Below are positions 18,925 through 28,435 of a DNA stretch of 64,000 nt, piece after piece. The stretch lies in assembly GCA_002162955.1 (NCBI GenBank), contig MABD01000037.1:1-64000 (forward strand), in the 5' to 3' direction. The notes beneath the pieces are model-generated. The model was not told the DNA's origin, searched no databases, and saw only the letters and a list, made by a program, of their open reading frames with translations. Every line of letters starts with the position of its first letter. Within the stretch, counting starts at the first letter, position 1. Origin of the DNA: Gammaproteobacteria bacterium 45_16_T64. Its GTDB lineage: Bacteria; Pseudomonadota; Gammaproteobacteria; Pseudomonadales; Ketobacteraceae. The position numbers and the translations under genes are program-made.

Positions 18925-20099
18925 ATGTCCAACGAATATACCTCACGATTTCATCAGCCTTTATCTTCTTTATATTTCTCTCAAGATCATCAAGTCTGGC
19001 GCGAAACATTGCGTAAATTTGTCGACAACGAAATTGAACCCTATGCCAATGAATGGGATGAAGCAGAAACTTTCCCAAGGGAGCTCTACTGCAAAGCCGC
19101 CGACATAGGCCTATTACAACTGGGTTATGCTGAAGAATATGGCGGCACGCCTACCGCAGACCCATTCTGGACTATCGTTTCTAGCTACGAACTTTCTCGC
19201 CCCGGCGCGGGCGGTATCATTGCTAGCCTCAACAGTCATACCATTGGCTTACCGCCTATCGCCGCACTCGGATCAGAAGAGTTACGCGCACGTATCATTC
19301 CTGACGTTATTTCTGGGAAAAAAATATCTGCGCTGGCAATCACCGAACCCTCTGGCGGGTCGGATGTTGCCAACCTGCAAACAACGGCGACCAAAGAGGG
19401 TGGCCACTATATCGTCAATGGTTCAAAGATGTTCATTACCAGCGGTATTAGAGCAGATTATTATACCGTCGCCGTACGAACTGGCGGTAAAGGTGTTGGG
19501 GGCATATCCCTGCTGCTCATTGAAAAAGGTACCGAAGGCTTCACTCAAACCCCGCTAAAGAAAATGGGTTGGTGGGCTTCAGATACGGCAGCACTCCACT
19601 TTGACAACTGCAAAGTGTCCACAGAGAACCTTATCGGCGCGGAAAACTTTGGTTTCATGGGGATCATGCTAAATTTTAATTCAGAGCGTTTATCTCTCGC
19701 GTCTTCCTCTTTGGGTTTTGCGCAAGTATGCATGGACGAAGCGATAGCATGGGCACTAGAAAGAAAGACGTTCGGTAAGCCGCTCATAAAACATCAAGTA
19801 ATCCGCCATAAAATTGCACAAATGCATCAGCGCATATCCGCCAGTATCGCTTACATGGAAAATGTCGCATGGCAGGTACAACAAGGGGGCTCCCCTATTG
19901 CTGACCTATCGCTGATGAAAGTTCAAGCCACTGAGACAATGGAATATTGCGCCCGTGAAGCACTGCAAATATTGGGTGCAGCGGCTATATGAGAGGGTGC
20001 AAGTCCGAACGTATTTACCGAGAAGTTAGAGTTAACGCTATCGGCGGAGGCTCAGAAGAAATCATGCGGGATCTAGCCGTTAGGCAAATGGGATTATAG
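18925..20099 (+). pseudogene. Acyl-CoA dehydrogenase with a 3' frameshift
   Basis: FAD-dependent acyl-CoA dehydrogenase: DIGLLQLGYAEEYGG, the FAD/substrate motif ALAITEPSGGSDVANLQTTA, TSGIRADYYTVAVRTG and the helical C-terminal domain with ERKTFGKPLIKHQ. The continuous frame stops at 19992 right after REALQILGAA (355 residues). In the -1 frame from about 19986 the missing end continues, with YMRGCKSERIYREVRVNAIG and then GGGSEEIM, to a TAG at 20097-20099, exactly what family members carry after QILGGAGY. One base appears to be missing in GCAGCGGCTAT near 19981-19986. The intact protein would be about 391 residues. It could be a true mutation, a sequencing error or less likely programmed frameshifting. 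GGAG precedes the ATG. Convergent with the cyclase gene. Confidence 0.87.
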
Positions 20100-20105
20100 G
20101 CCATT

Positions 20106-22331
20106 TTATTTATTTTCATGATCAAACACACCATCCCATTCGGCTGGCAAGTGCTGTGTTCGTAATCGATTAATGCGCTCCTGATAAAGCGTAAATAGTT
20201 TTTCAGGAGCTTCTTTATTAAGTAGCACAAGTGCATTCAGCGCTTTATCCCATTGCTGGTAATAATAGTAAAATAACGCCATGTGAAAACGAGCAATCTG
20301 CTCCACCCGAACACTATCGATTTCATCAATCTCTCCGATTGGCTCATACACTGTCACCGGCTCAGTCTTACCTTTCACTCGAATACGATCAACAAGCCGA
20401 TAGTGGAACGTCGAAGCCCATAGCTGGGTTTGCTCTCCAACCAAAAATTCAACGCCATAGAACTTAGTCACACTCTCCAATCGAGATCCCAAGTTAACCG
20501 CATCCCCCAGTACCGTATATGCTCTACGATATTCCGACCCCATATCGCCTACATTCATTAACCCAGTATTAATACCAATACCAATAGAAATCTCTGGCAG
20601 CCCCAACTTTACAAACTCAGGCCTCAAATCATTGACTTTATTTAGCATTTGCAAACCTGTGCGTACCGAGTGTTCGGCATGTATAGCATCATCCAATGGC
20701 GCCCCCCAAAATGCCATCACCATATCACCGACATATTTGTCGACAGTACCCTCATTATCAAAAATAATATGGGTAATTGGCGTGAAGAATTGATTCAACA
20801 ACACCTTTAGATCCGCTGCAGTTAGACCTTCCGATATGCTGGTAAAATTTCGTATATCACAAAACATGACCGTCATCATTTTGCTTTCACCCGCGAATGA
20901 AAAGTGCTCCCTAGAACTAATCATTTTATCTACATGCGCTGGCGGTACATATTGACCGAACATCTTTTTGATAAAAATACGCTGAAAATTCTCTCTTAGC
21001 ATGCTATCGGAAAAAAAGTAGGTAGTGAGAACCATGGTCAACAACAAATGAGGGGCTAGCGGAAAATCCAACCCGTGAGCAGACCACAAATAAATATTGA
21101 ACCCGACAACACCCGACAACACAACGACAGAAATAGTAATCAGGTAGACTGGCGAAACCCTAGATAAAGCAACACTCAATAGACATCCCGTCACAAACAT
21201 AATTACAGCAGTAATATATTCGGCCAAGTCTGGGCGCAATGGAAATGCTGGCTTCCCACTTTGAGAGTTCAGTAATCCGTTAATTAGATTCGCATGCACC
21301 TCCACGCCAGGGTATTGCGTCGAAAGCGGGACTGTTTTCAGATCACCCAACCCCCAAGCAGAAGTCCCAATCAGGACAATAGCGCCATCCAGCGCAGTTA
21401 AATCCCCCGCTTGACGCAATACGTCCGTCGCTGACAAATATGGAAAACTCCCTTTAGCACCAACATAAGGGATAATCACCTGCCCCACTGCATCCGTTGG
21501 CACAGTGTAACGGTCAAACCTAAAACCCTCCATCACCGCCGCTTCATGCTGCATTGCGGTCATTAAGGTGAATTGCTCAGAGAAAATAAACTGCCGCACC
21601 ATTTCGAGAGCCAATGACGCATACAACCCCCCTTGATATTGCAGTACCATGGGGGCTCGGCGAATAATACCATCGCTGTCCGGTAGCACCGTCAAATAAC
21701 CTGCCGAAAGGGCCGCTCGCTGAATGATAGGGATGTTTGCGCTATAACTATCCACCCGAGTCACTGCCAGCTGTTTATCGGTAATTTCCTGCAACGGCGC
21801 GGGAAGCATACCTGATTCAGCGCCTTCCTGATGATAGAAAAAGTACCCCAAAATAGTGTCATCGCGTAAACTGCTGGCTAACGCGTTATCCCATGCAGTG
21901 GCAGAGCGAAGCGCTCCCAGCATTTTGATCATTTCAGGGTCCAATCCTTGAACTTCAGACAAAATGGTATCGACAGGGTTTCTCTGCGCCTCGGCAAAGA
22001 CGATATCCATGCCAACCATCACAGCCCCAGCATCATAAACCGACACCAACAAGTCTCTCATTAGCGCCCTGCTCCACGGCCAGCGTCCCTCCTTCTTTAA
22101 ACTCTTTTCGTCAACATCAACAATGACAATGGGGTGCCTATACGCAGATTCTGCAGGGTTGATCCAACGATAGCGCAGATCAAATATGACAAAATCAAGG
22201 CGCTTTAATAACACCCCCAACGTATCGTGCTGCATAACATATGGCCCTGTAATAGAAAATGTTATTAACATTCCCAAAAACCAAGGCCTTAGAATAAGGC
22301 GTTGCACCGCTCTCACGTTAGTGATGGCCAT
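20106..22331 (-). CDS. CHASE2-domain adenylate cyclase, class III
   Basis: Membrane-bound sensor cyclase of 741 residues. A first membrane helix near the N-terminus, an extracytoplasmic CHASE2 domain (about 40-360, with PIVIVDVDEKSLKKEGRWPW), three closely spaced helices (about 370-440) and a cytoplasmic class III catalytic domain (about 480-660). Visible catalytic features: metal-binding Asp in MFCDIRNFTS and in YVGDMVMAFWG, the purine-selecting Lys in VDKYVGD, a Thr in AYTVLGDAVN, and the Asn/Arg of VNLGSRLES. The Lys/Thr pair suggests an ATP-using class IIIb enzyme. Its product is presumably cAMP. The divergent neighbour at 22449 has a cyclic-nucleotide-binding domain, a likely partner. 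The signal sensed is unknown. Confidence 0.9.
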   Translation of the reverse strand: MAITNVRAVQRLILRPWFLGMLITFSITGPYVMQHDTLGVLLKRLDFVIFDLRYRWINPAESAYRHPIVIVDVDEKSLKKEGRWPWSRALMRDLLVSVYDAGAVMVGMDIVFAEAQRNPVDTILSEVQGLDPEMIKMLGALRSATAWDNALASSLRDDTILGYFFYHQEGAESGMLPAPLQEITDKQLAVTRVDSYSANIPIIQRAALSAGYLTVLPDSDGIIRRAPMVLQYQGGLYASLALEMVRQFIFSEQFTLMTAMQHEAAVMEGFRFDRYTVPTDAVGQVIIPYVGAKGSFPYLSATDVLRQAGDLTALDGAIVLIGTSAWGLGDLKTVPLSTQYPGVEVHANLINGLLNSQSGKPAFPLRPDLAEYITAVIMFVTGCLLSVALSRVSPVYLITISVVVLSGVVGFNIYLWSAHGLDFPLAPHLLLTMVLTTYFFSDSMLRENFQRIFIKKMFGQYVPPAHVDKMISSREHFSFAGESKMMTVMFCDIRNFTSISEGLTAADLKVLLNQFFTPITHIIFDNEGTVDKYVGDMVMAFWGAPLDDAIHAEHSVRTGLQMLNKVNDLRPEFVKLGLPEISIGIGINTGLMNVGDMGSEYRRAYTVLGDAVNLGSRLESVTKFYGVEFLVGEQTQLWASTFHYRLVDRIRVKGKTEPVTVYEPIGEIDEIDSVRVEQIARFHMALFYYYYQQWDKALNALVLLNKEAPEKLFTLYQERINRLRTQHLPAEWDGVFDHENK

Positions 22332-22448
22332 TAATGTGAAGCATTTCCTTCATTCCCCTGTGATTTTGGCAGGCAAGCCTGTCGCTGACATCTATAATAA
22401 TAGCAGGGCATCGATTGAGATGACTCCGACGGCCGGCATGGACATTTT

Positions 22449-23495
22449 ATGAGCGAAGATCAGTTCCCATTACATATCGACAGAGTCCGAAAATTAAGCC
22501 CATTCAATGACTTATCAGACTCTCACATCAGGGAAATATTAAAACATTCCGCCACTAAATCACTCGCCAGCGGAAAAATGCTCTTTAAACGAGGGGAAAA
22601 CTCCAAGGTTTGTTATTACCTATTAGAAGGCGCAATTGACTTACTCAACGAGAGCTTCGAGATTTCAGCTCTCCACGCCGATACCCCCGCTACCTTGCAC
22701 CCCATCGACAACCAATTGCCCCATCAACTTTCTGCCGTCACAACCGGAAAGTCTCTCGTATTGATGGTCGATAAAAACCATATGGATATTGTGCTTACCT
22801 GGGATCAGGCAGGAAATTACCTAGTGACTGACCTTGCTAGCGAAGGCTCCATTGAAAGGGACTGGATGACATGCTTGCTTGAATCCAGCCTAATGGCTCA
22901 AGTCCCCCCTGCGAACATTCAACAACTATTCGTCGCGTTCCACCAAAAATCAGTAAAAGAAGGAGATACCATTGTCCAAGAGGGACAACATGGTGATCAA
23001 TTCTATGTACTTGAAAGTGGCCAGGCCAACGTACTTCAATCGATAGCAGGGCAACAAAAAATTGTCGCTCAATTAAGTGTCGGTAATTATTTTGGGGAAG
23101 AAGCGTTGGTGGGCAATACAACGCGTAACGCCAGCATCATCATGACCAGCAACGGTAGCTTAATGTACCTCACTAAAGAGGATTTTAAGCGCCTATTACA
23201 AGAACCGGTACAGCAATTTATCGACCACTCTGAGCTAGATGTATTATTAGGTAAAAACAGATCAATTTGTTTAGTCGACGTCAGACTACCCGGTGAGTAC
23301 AAATTTGACAAACTCGACGGTAGTATCAATATCCCACTTAACCAATTACGAGATAAGTTTGCATCGTTAAGCAAAGATTCGACCTATATAATTTTTTGCG
23401 ATGGAGGGCGCAGGAGCGAGTTAGGTGCCTATTTGTTAACTGAAGCTGGATTCGACACCAAAATCCTCAAAAAGACTCCTTCGGCGGTTTGTTAA
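22449..23495 (+). CDS. Cyclic-nucleotide-binding and rhodanese domain protein
   Basis: A 348-residue soluble protein in three parts. Residues about 15-125 resemble a degenerate cyclic-nucleotide-binding fold (FNDLSDSHIREIL, GKMLFKRGE). Residues about 150-253 are a clear cNMP-binding domain with the phosphate-binding cassette FGEEALVGNTTRNAS (E217, R226). Residues about 258-348 are a rhodanese domain (LVDVRLPGEYKF, IPLNQL) with the catalytic Cys C317 in FCDGGRRSE. It has no helix-turn-helix, so it is not a CRP-type regulator. Divergent from the CHASE2 adenylate cyclase with 117 bp between them, which suggests that cAMP controls sulfur-transfer or protein-binding activity of the rhodanese module. 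Confidence 0.88.
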   Translation: MSEDQFPLHIDRVRKLSPFNDLSDSHIREILKHSATKSLASGKMLFKRGENSKVCYYLLEGAIDLLNESFEISALHADTPATLHPIDNQLPHQLSAVTTGKSLVLMVDKNHMDIVLTWDQAGNYLVTDLASEGSIERDWMTCLLESSLMAQVPPANIQQLFVAFHQKSVKEGDTIVQEGQHGDQFYVLESGQANVLQSIAGQQKIVAQLSVGNYFGEEALVGNTTRNASIIMTSNGSLMYLTKEDFKRLLQEPVQQFIDHSELDVLLGKNRSICLVDVRLPGEYKFDKLDGSINIPLNQLRDKFASLSKDSTYIIFCDGGRRSELGAYLLTEAGFDTKILKKTPSAVC

Positions 23496-23555
23496 CATAA
23501 AAAAGTATCTAAAAAAACCATAGATATAATGAAAAAGCATAGCTCTAGGGGCTTT

Positions 23556-23585
23556 TTGTAGGGAATCGGATAAGTAAGGTATACT
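23556..23585 (+). promoter_or_regulatory. Candidate promoter of the hybrid kinase gene
   Basis: TTGTAG (23556-23561), an 18-bp spacer and TATACT (23580-23585). The imperfect hairpin AAAAAGC...GCTTTTT at 23532-23557 just upstream may end transcription of the preceding gene. Confidence 0.42.
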
Positions 23586-23629
23586 AGTGCAACTTAGAAG
23601 GGACACTATTCATTTAAAGGGTTTTTGCT

Positions 23630-26530
23630 TTGCGTTACCGTCTCGAAACGAACGTCCGTATAATATTGCCGCCGCTGCAAGGCATGCGTTTGGGTAATTC
23701 AACAGCGGCAACGATGCCCGCTCTCCAACGTATCATTGCATCTCTCAGTACAATACTTGTACTCATGCTACTGAGTACAAGTAACGCGCTCGCAAACCCT
23801 CTTACCATAAATTCTGATGAGTTCTCTCTTTCACTCAGCGAATCCCTGGAATACATCGAAGACCCTCAAGGTGACTTAACCCCCGCAGACTTACTTAAGC
23901 CCCAGATCAGCCAACAGTTTGCCCGCTCACACAACTCTATGTTGCGATTTGGCTTTACCCAATCAACGATCTGGACACGCTTTAGCGTACAAAACACCCT
24001 ACCCGACAAGACCACTGCATACATATACTTTACCCGCCCCAACATTGGTCACATTGAACTCTATCAGCAGCAAGGCGACACCATCACCCGCCTATCTATT
24101 GGCGGTCACAGCACAGAGAGGGTGTATGGAGACATCCCCTCTAGAACTCCCATTTTTAAAATTGCTATCGCCGCGGACAGTACGACAAATTACTTTCTTA
24201 GATTGCAATCAGAGCATCATTTAAATATCTCAATACTACTGACATCTGCGCTGAAGTTGTCAGAACATAGCACTAACACTCAAACACTGATTGGCCTTGG
24301 TATCGGTGCGCTGCTGGTACTTCTGGTTTACGGGTTGTTTCAATACCACCAGCAACATGACAAGTCCTACTTGTATTACTCACTATATGTTGCAAGCACA
24401 GCGCTATATTTTCTCACTAACACCGGCTATTTAGGCATACTCTGGTTTCCAGCACCTTCTCTATACATTCGGCTGGAAATCTTATTCTTGATCTTAGTCG
24501 TTCTTACTAACACATTATTCAGTCGCCATTTCTTGGATATCAGAAATAGCTCAGCTATTCTGGAACGCCTACTGCTCGGCATCGAGATTGCCTGCGGCAT
24601 TTCCGTGCTCATACTCTCAGTTCTACCATCACGATATGCTATTCAGGCATCGCTATTTGTGGCCATCGCGACAACACCGGTCATTTTGTTTGTCGCCCTT
24701 CATAGAGTCCTACATGGTTTTTCTCCCGCACGCTTCTTAGTTGCCTCACGAACGATACTAGTCATCACTGCCGCCCTAGGCATCCCGTTGCTTTGGGGAG
24801 ACCTCCCCTTGAGCTTTTCAATCAGCTGGTTGTTACTCACGGGCCTAACGCTGGAAGGGCTCTTTCTCGCACTTGCGCTATCCAGCAAGAAAGATTCTCA
24901 TCAACACGCCCACCAGTCTCATGCTCAACATGTCATTATTGATGATGCAGTAACCCGTGCTAAGAGTGACTTTCTTGCCCAGCTCAGCCATGAAATCAGA
25001 ACGCCGATGAATGGAATCCTCGGTATGTCAGAATTACTTGAAGAGACCCCCTTAAGTCATACTCAACGAGATTATATTCGAACAATATCCACATCCGGCA
25101 ACAACCTTCTTAAAATACTGGATGATATTCTCGACTACTCAAAACTCGAAACAGGAAAGCTCACACTGGACATCACAGGGTTTGATATATCCTCGATGCT
25201 CACTGACTGCATAGAAGTGTTCCAAATCAAGGTTCAAGAAAAACAAATTGAGCTGCTCAGCCACATTCAAAATCACGTTCCGTCTCAAGTCAAAGGTGAC
25301 CCTAACCGCATCCGACAAATACTGTCGCACTTAATATCTAACGCAGTTAACTTCACAGACCATGGCGACATACTGATCACTATTAACGCGGATACAGATC
25401 GTTCCAATCAGCATATTCGATTTGAAGTCAAAGATACCGGTGTAGGCATTGCCAAAGAGCAGTTACGTGACTTACTCACTCCACCCAAGCAACATGAGCT
25501 ATTTCAAAGCAAGGGTCTTGGATTGGCAATTGCACAACAACTTGTGGCTATAATGGGTGGGGTAATTGGTGTAGAAAGTCAATTGGGCAAAGGCTCTACG
25601 TTCTGGTTTAGCATCCCCCTCGAGCCACTCTCCTCTGCGGAAACCTCATCGATTCACGGCGAAAACCTACAAGGTTTACAGCTGCTCGTTGTCGATGATA
25701 ACGCGTCCTGCAGACTGGTCATTCAACAGCAAGCGATTAGCTGGGGAATGCAAGTATCCAGCGCCGTAAATGGTAAGCAAGCACTCGCCATGTTGCGCAC
25801 CCAGGCAAATCTACAGGATCCGATCAATATTGTTATTCTTGATCACGAAATGCCGGGGATGAATGGACTGGAGCTTGCAGCACGAATTAAAGAAGACCGA
25901 CTGATTAACAATGATTTATTGGTAGTTATGCTCACCGGCTTGGGCATTGCTCCCACATCGACCGCAGCACGTAACGCCGGCATTCGTAGGGTGATTACCA
26001 AGCCGGTCACTGGACGCTTACTTAAAGTAACCCTTGCAGAAGAGCTTGGTCACCTAAAGCATATTCAAGATACCCACACCCACCCAGTGGGTGACGACGT
26101 CGAAATAGAAAATTCTATTAAGATATTGGTTGCAGAAGACCACCACCTTAGTCAAAAAGTGATCAAGGGGATGCTCGCGCGTTTAGGCCTAGAAGCAACG
26201 ACGGTCAATAATGGACTCGAAGTCGTGGAGGCTGCCCAAAATAGTCGTTATGACTTAATCCTTATGGATTGCGATATGCCAGAGATGAACGGCTTCGACG
26301 CAACAAAAACGATTCGGCAGTGGGAACACGAAAACAACAAAGGCGAAACGCCAATCATCGCCCTCACCGCTCATATAATGGATGAGCACAAGAACAAAAG
26401 CTTAGCATGCGGCATGAATGCCCACCTATCTAAACCCATTGAGCTATCTGAATTACGCGATACAATATTAGCCTGGACAAAAAACCCTAAGGCCCAACTT
26501 CAGAGCCTTAGATCTGAAATAAGGGCCTGA
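23630..26530 (+). CDS. 7TM-DISM hybrid sensor histidine kinase with two receivers
   Basis: A membrane sensor of the RetS-like layout: export segment, periplasmic 7TMR-DISMED2 domain (about 60-195), a block of seven helices (about 215-415), HisKA with LAQLSHEIRTPMNGILGM, an ATPase domain with the N-box DPNRIRQILSHLISNAVNF and G-boxes DTGVGI and GLGLAI, then two receivers. Receiver 1 has LLVVDDN, Asp in VILDHEMPGMNG and KPV; receiver 2 has VAEDHH, Asp in LMDCDMPEMNGFDA and KPI. There is no Hpt domain, so an external phosphotransfer protein is expected. The longest frame starts at TTG 23630; an ATG at 23711 would begin directly before a good signal peptide (LSTILVLMLLSTSNALA). The target pathway is unknown. 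Confidence 0.9.
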   Translation: MRYRLETNVRIILPPLQGMRLGNSTAATMPALQRIIASLSTILVLMLLSTSNALANPLTINSDEFSLSLSESLEYIEDPQGDLTPADLLKPQISQQFARSHNSMLRFGFTQSTIWTRFSVQNTLPDKTTAYIYFTRPNIGHIELYQQQGDTITRLSIGGHSTERVYGDIPSRTPIFKIAIAADSTTNYFLRLQSEHHLNISILLTSALKLSEHSTNTQTLIGLGIGALLVLLVYGLFQYHQQHDKSYLYYSLYVASTALYFLTNTGYLGILWFPAPSLYIRLEILFLILVVLTNTLFSRHFLDIRNSSAILERLLLGIEIACGISVLILSVLPSRYAIQASLFVAIATTPVILFVALHRVLHGFSPARFLVASRTILVITAALGIPLLWGDLPLSFSISWLLLTGLTLEGLFLALALSSKKDSHQHAHQSHAQHVIIDDAVTRAKSDFLAQLSHEIRTPMNGILGMSELLEETPLSHTQRDYIRTISTSGNNLLKILDDILDYSKLETGKLTLDITGFDISSMLTDCIEVFQIKVQEKQIELLSHIQNHVPSQVKGDPNRIRQILSHLISNAVNFTDHGDILITINADTDRSNQHIRFEVKDTGVGIAKEQLRDLLTPPKQHELFQSKGLGLAIAQQLVAIMGGVIGVESQLGKGSTFWFSIPLEPLSSAETSSIHGENLQGLQLLVVDDNASCRLVIQQQAISWGMQVSSAVNGKQALAMLRTQANLQDPINIVILDHEMPGMNGLELAARIKEDRLINNDLLVVMLTGLGIAPTSTAARNAGIRRVITKPVTGRLLKVTLAEELGHLKHIQDTHTHPVGDDVEIENSIKILVAEDHHLSQKVIKGMLARLGLEATTVNNGLEVVEAAQNSRYDLILMDCDMPEMNGFDATKTIRQWEHENNKGETPIIALTAHIMDEHKNKSLACGMNAHLSKPIELSELRDTILAWTKNPKAQLQSLRSEIRA

Positions 26531-26537
26531 AGAACAC

Positions 26538-27371
26538 TCAGGGCAGCAGCGTGCTCGGCAGCCCCTTTCCTTGCAGCAGTGCGGCTACATCCATCGTAAG
26601 TGCGATAGTAATATGCACCAACACACCTCCCCAAATTGAGCGTGAACGTAACGCTAATATCCCCAGAAACAACCCAAATAGAATTGCCCCCGTTGATTCA
26701 AGCCAAGGTTTTGGAAAATGAATCATCAAATAGGGCAAGCACATCACAACAATACTTAGCGAACCTAAACGCGGCTTCAATGCATTCACCAAGAAGCCAC
26801 GAAAGAAGAATTCTACTGCGACAAACTGACTCATATAAATACATTCCCAAAGCACAAAGTCACTCCAGCTTCGGTATGCCAAGGGGTAAAACGGATAGTG
26901 TGAAGAAAAATCAGGCCTAAAGCTCACCAAAATAGCAAATATCATGATCGGAGATGCCAATAACACGTACCACCACTTATGAGCCGTCACGTCCCCCCAT
27001 TGCCAGCCATAGTCTCGTACCGATTGTTTCATGATGAACTTCACACACAACATGGGTATCAACAAATAACCCAGCACATTGACGAACCCCCACCAGGCCT
27101 GAGAGTAGATAGAGAAATAAGGCTGCACTTTCATCGCTTGGAAGACGACATAAGGTCTAACATCAAACCAACTCGACACTAGCTTGATCATGCCATAAAA
27201 AAAATCTGCATTTTTTGCATAATTGACAAAAAGCAAACATGCGGCAGCGATAAGTAAACTACCCAACAATCGATTACGTGCGCTCCCGTCCAATGAATCC
27301 GACAGACTGTCCTTATCTATTTGATCAAGTAACGCGAAAAAACGGCGTGGATGAAATCGACTTCCCCCCAT
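26538..27371 (-). CDS. CPBP-family intramembrane protease-like protein
   Basis: About 277 residues, mostly hydrophobic helices. The region VAVEFFFRGFLVNALKPRLG carries the family motif with only the second of the usual two glutamates (VE instead of EE) and the Arg; MIHFPKP and VHITIAL give the two conserved histidines. Members are CAAX-processing or bacteriocin-immunity related membrane proteases; no substrate is known here. ATG at 27371 with AAGGA upstream is preferred to the longer frame (27446), which would overlap the preceding gene. It starts four bases after the stop of the AraC-type gene, so they are co-transcribed. Convergent with the hybrid kinase gene, eight bases apart. Confidence 0.82.
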   Translation of the reverse strand: MGGSRFHPRRFFALLDQIDKDSLSDSLDGSARNRLLGSLLIAAACLLFVNYAKNADFFYGMIKLVSSWFDVRPYVVFQAMKVQPYFSIYSQAWWGFVNVLGYLLIPMLCVKFIMKQSVRDYGWQWGDVTAHKWWYVLLASPIMIFAILVSFRPDFSSHYPFYPLAYRSWSDFVLWECIYMSQFVAVEFFFRGFLVNALKPRLGSLSIVVMCLPYLMIHFPKPWLESTGAILFGLFLGILALRSRSIWGGVLVHITIALTMDVAALLQGKGLPSTLLP

Positions 27372-27375
27372 AACA

Positions 27376-28422
27376 CTACTTTCCTTTTCTGTCTTCAGAC
27401 TTCTTGTATTCAACCGGACTACACCCCATCCAACGTTTAAAGGCACGACTAAAAGAGCTTTGTTCCGAAAAACCCAACAAGAACGCTACATCAATCATCG
27501 GTACACTTTTTTCTGCCAAATAGGACAGCGCTAGCTGCCGTCGAACCTCGTCAACGACCTCTTTAAAAGTGGTATGGCTATCCTTAAGTCGATGCTGCAG
27601 CGCCCGCGAGGTCAAAGACAGAGATTTAGCAATGTCTTCCAAATTTGGATCACCATTCGGTAAACCACGGGCAATATGCTCCCGAGTGATGTTCACAAGG
27701 TTCAATTTACTATCAAACATATCCAGCAACACCGCTGCCTGACGATCCATCATTGCGTTAAGCCCTGGGTCAGCCTGGCTAAAAGGCAGGGTCAATAACC
27801 CGGAATCAAACGCAACACCACTCCACTGACTGTCGAACACCACATATTCACCAAAAACATCACCGTAACGATGGCTAGGAATCGACGCTTTAGTATGATC
27901 AAAATGTACTGTAAAAACAGCACTATCAACCTGAACCTGGGACAACGCGTAGGTTACCCACCCAGCAATTGCAGCCTCCTTTAGAAAGCGCGACCAAGGT
28001 GCATCGAAGGGACACCGCCACACCAACCGACAATCAGAGCCAGCTTCCTCGCTAATCACAAGGCGAGTACTTCCCATTTGACCAACCAATTTTTCATAAC
28101 GAATCAATCGATCAATGGCTTCGCCCAGGTTCTGACTGCTCATGACTGCATATCCTAACACCTGGTAGGATTTCGCCTGAACCGCACCGCCTATCACCAG
28201 ACCAAGCCCCTCATCCTGACAAGCCTGCATAACCGACATAAAAAATGCCCCGGCCTGATAAAATGGAATGAGATAATCGGGAAGCTCCAACTGCGTTTTC
28301 GATATTCCGCTTTGTTCCAGTAGCGGCCACACATCCACACCATAGGTAGAGGTTATTGCTGGCAAAACTGATTTTAGATAGGCAGAGGATAAGCTCGCTG
28401 ACGACATGCTTGTTGTTGCCAT
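27376..28422 (-). CDS. AraC-family transcriptional regulator (OruR/ArgR-like ligand domain)
   Basis: About 348 residues. The N-terminal half (about 25-210) matches the 'arabinose-binding domain of AraC' type found in Pseudomonas regulators (PLLEQSGI, QACQDEGLGLVIGGAVQAKSYQVLGYAVM). The C-terminal about 100 residues hold two helix-turn-helices: EDIAKSLSLTSRALQHRLKD and MIDVAFLLGFSEQSSFSRAFKRWMGCSPVEYKK. The start is ATG at 28422 with AGGAAGAGG upstream; the frame from TTG 28449 would overlap the upstream ATPase gene. It sits between an AAA ATPase gene (14-bp gap) and a CPBP gene (4-bp gap), so it may control its own operon. Confidence 0.9.
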   Translation of the reverse strand: MATTSMSSASLSSAYLKSVLPAITSTYGVDVWPLLEQSGISKTQLELPDYLIPFYQAGAFFMSVMQACQDEGLGLVIGGAVQAKSYQVLGYAVMSSQNLGEAIDRLIRYEKLVGQMGSTRLVISEEAGSDCRLVWRCPFDAPWSRFLKEAAIAGWVTYALSQVQVDSAVFTVHFDHTKASIPSHRYGDVFGEYVVFDSQWSGVAFDSGLLTLPFSQADPGLNAMMDRQAAVLLDMFDSKLNLVNITREHIARGLPNGDPNLEDIAKSLSLTSRALQHRLKDSHTTFKEVVDEVRRQLALSYLAEKSVPMIDVAFLLGFSEQSSFSRAFKRWMGCSPVEYKKSEDRKGK

Positions 28423-28435
28423 TGCCTCTTCCTGA

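Noticed and set aside
18897-20099. Programmed frameshift site as the normal mode of making the dehydrogenase.
   Set aside because: No slippery heptamer or downstream pseudoknot is evident at 19980-19992; a base loss is simpler.
22332-22448. Large frames in other phases (for example 22186-22452) over the cyclase/cNMP intergenic region.
   Set aside because: They are antisense shadows of the cyclase gene.
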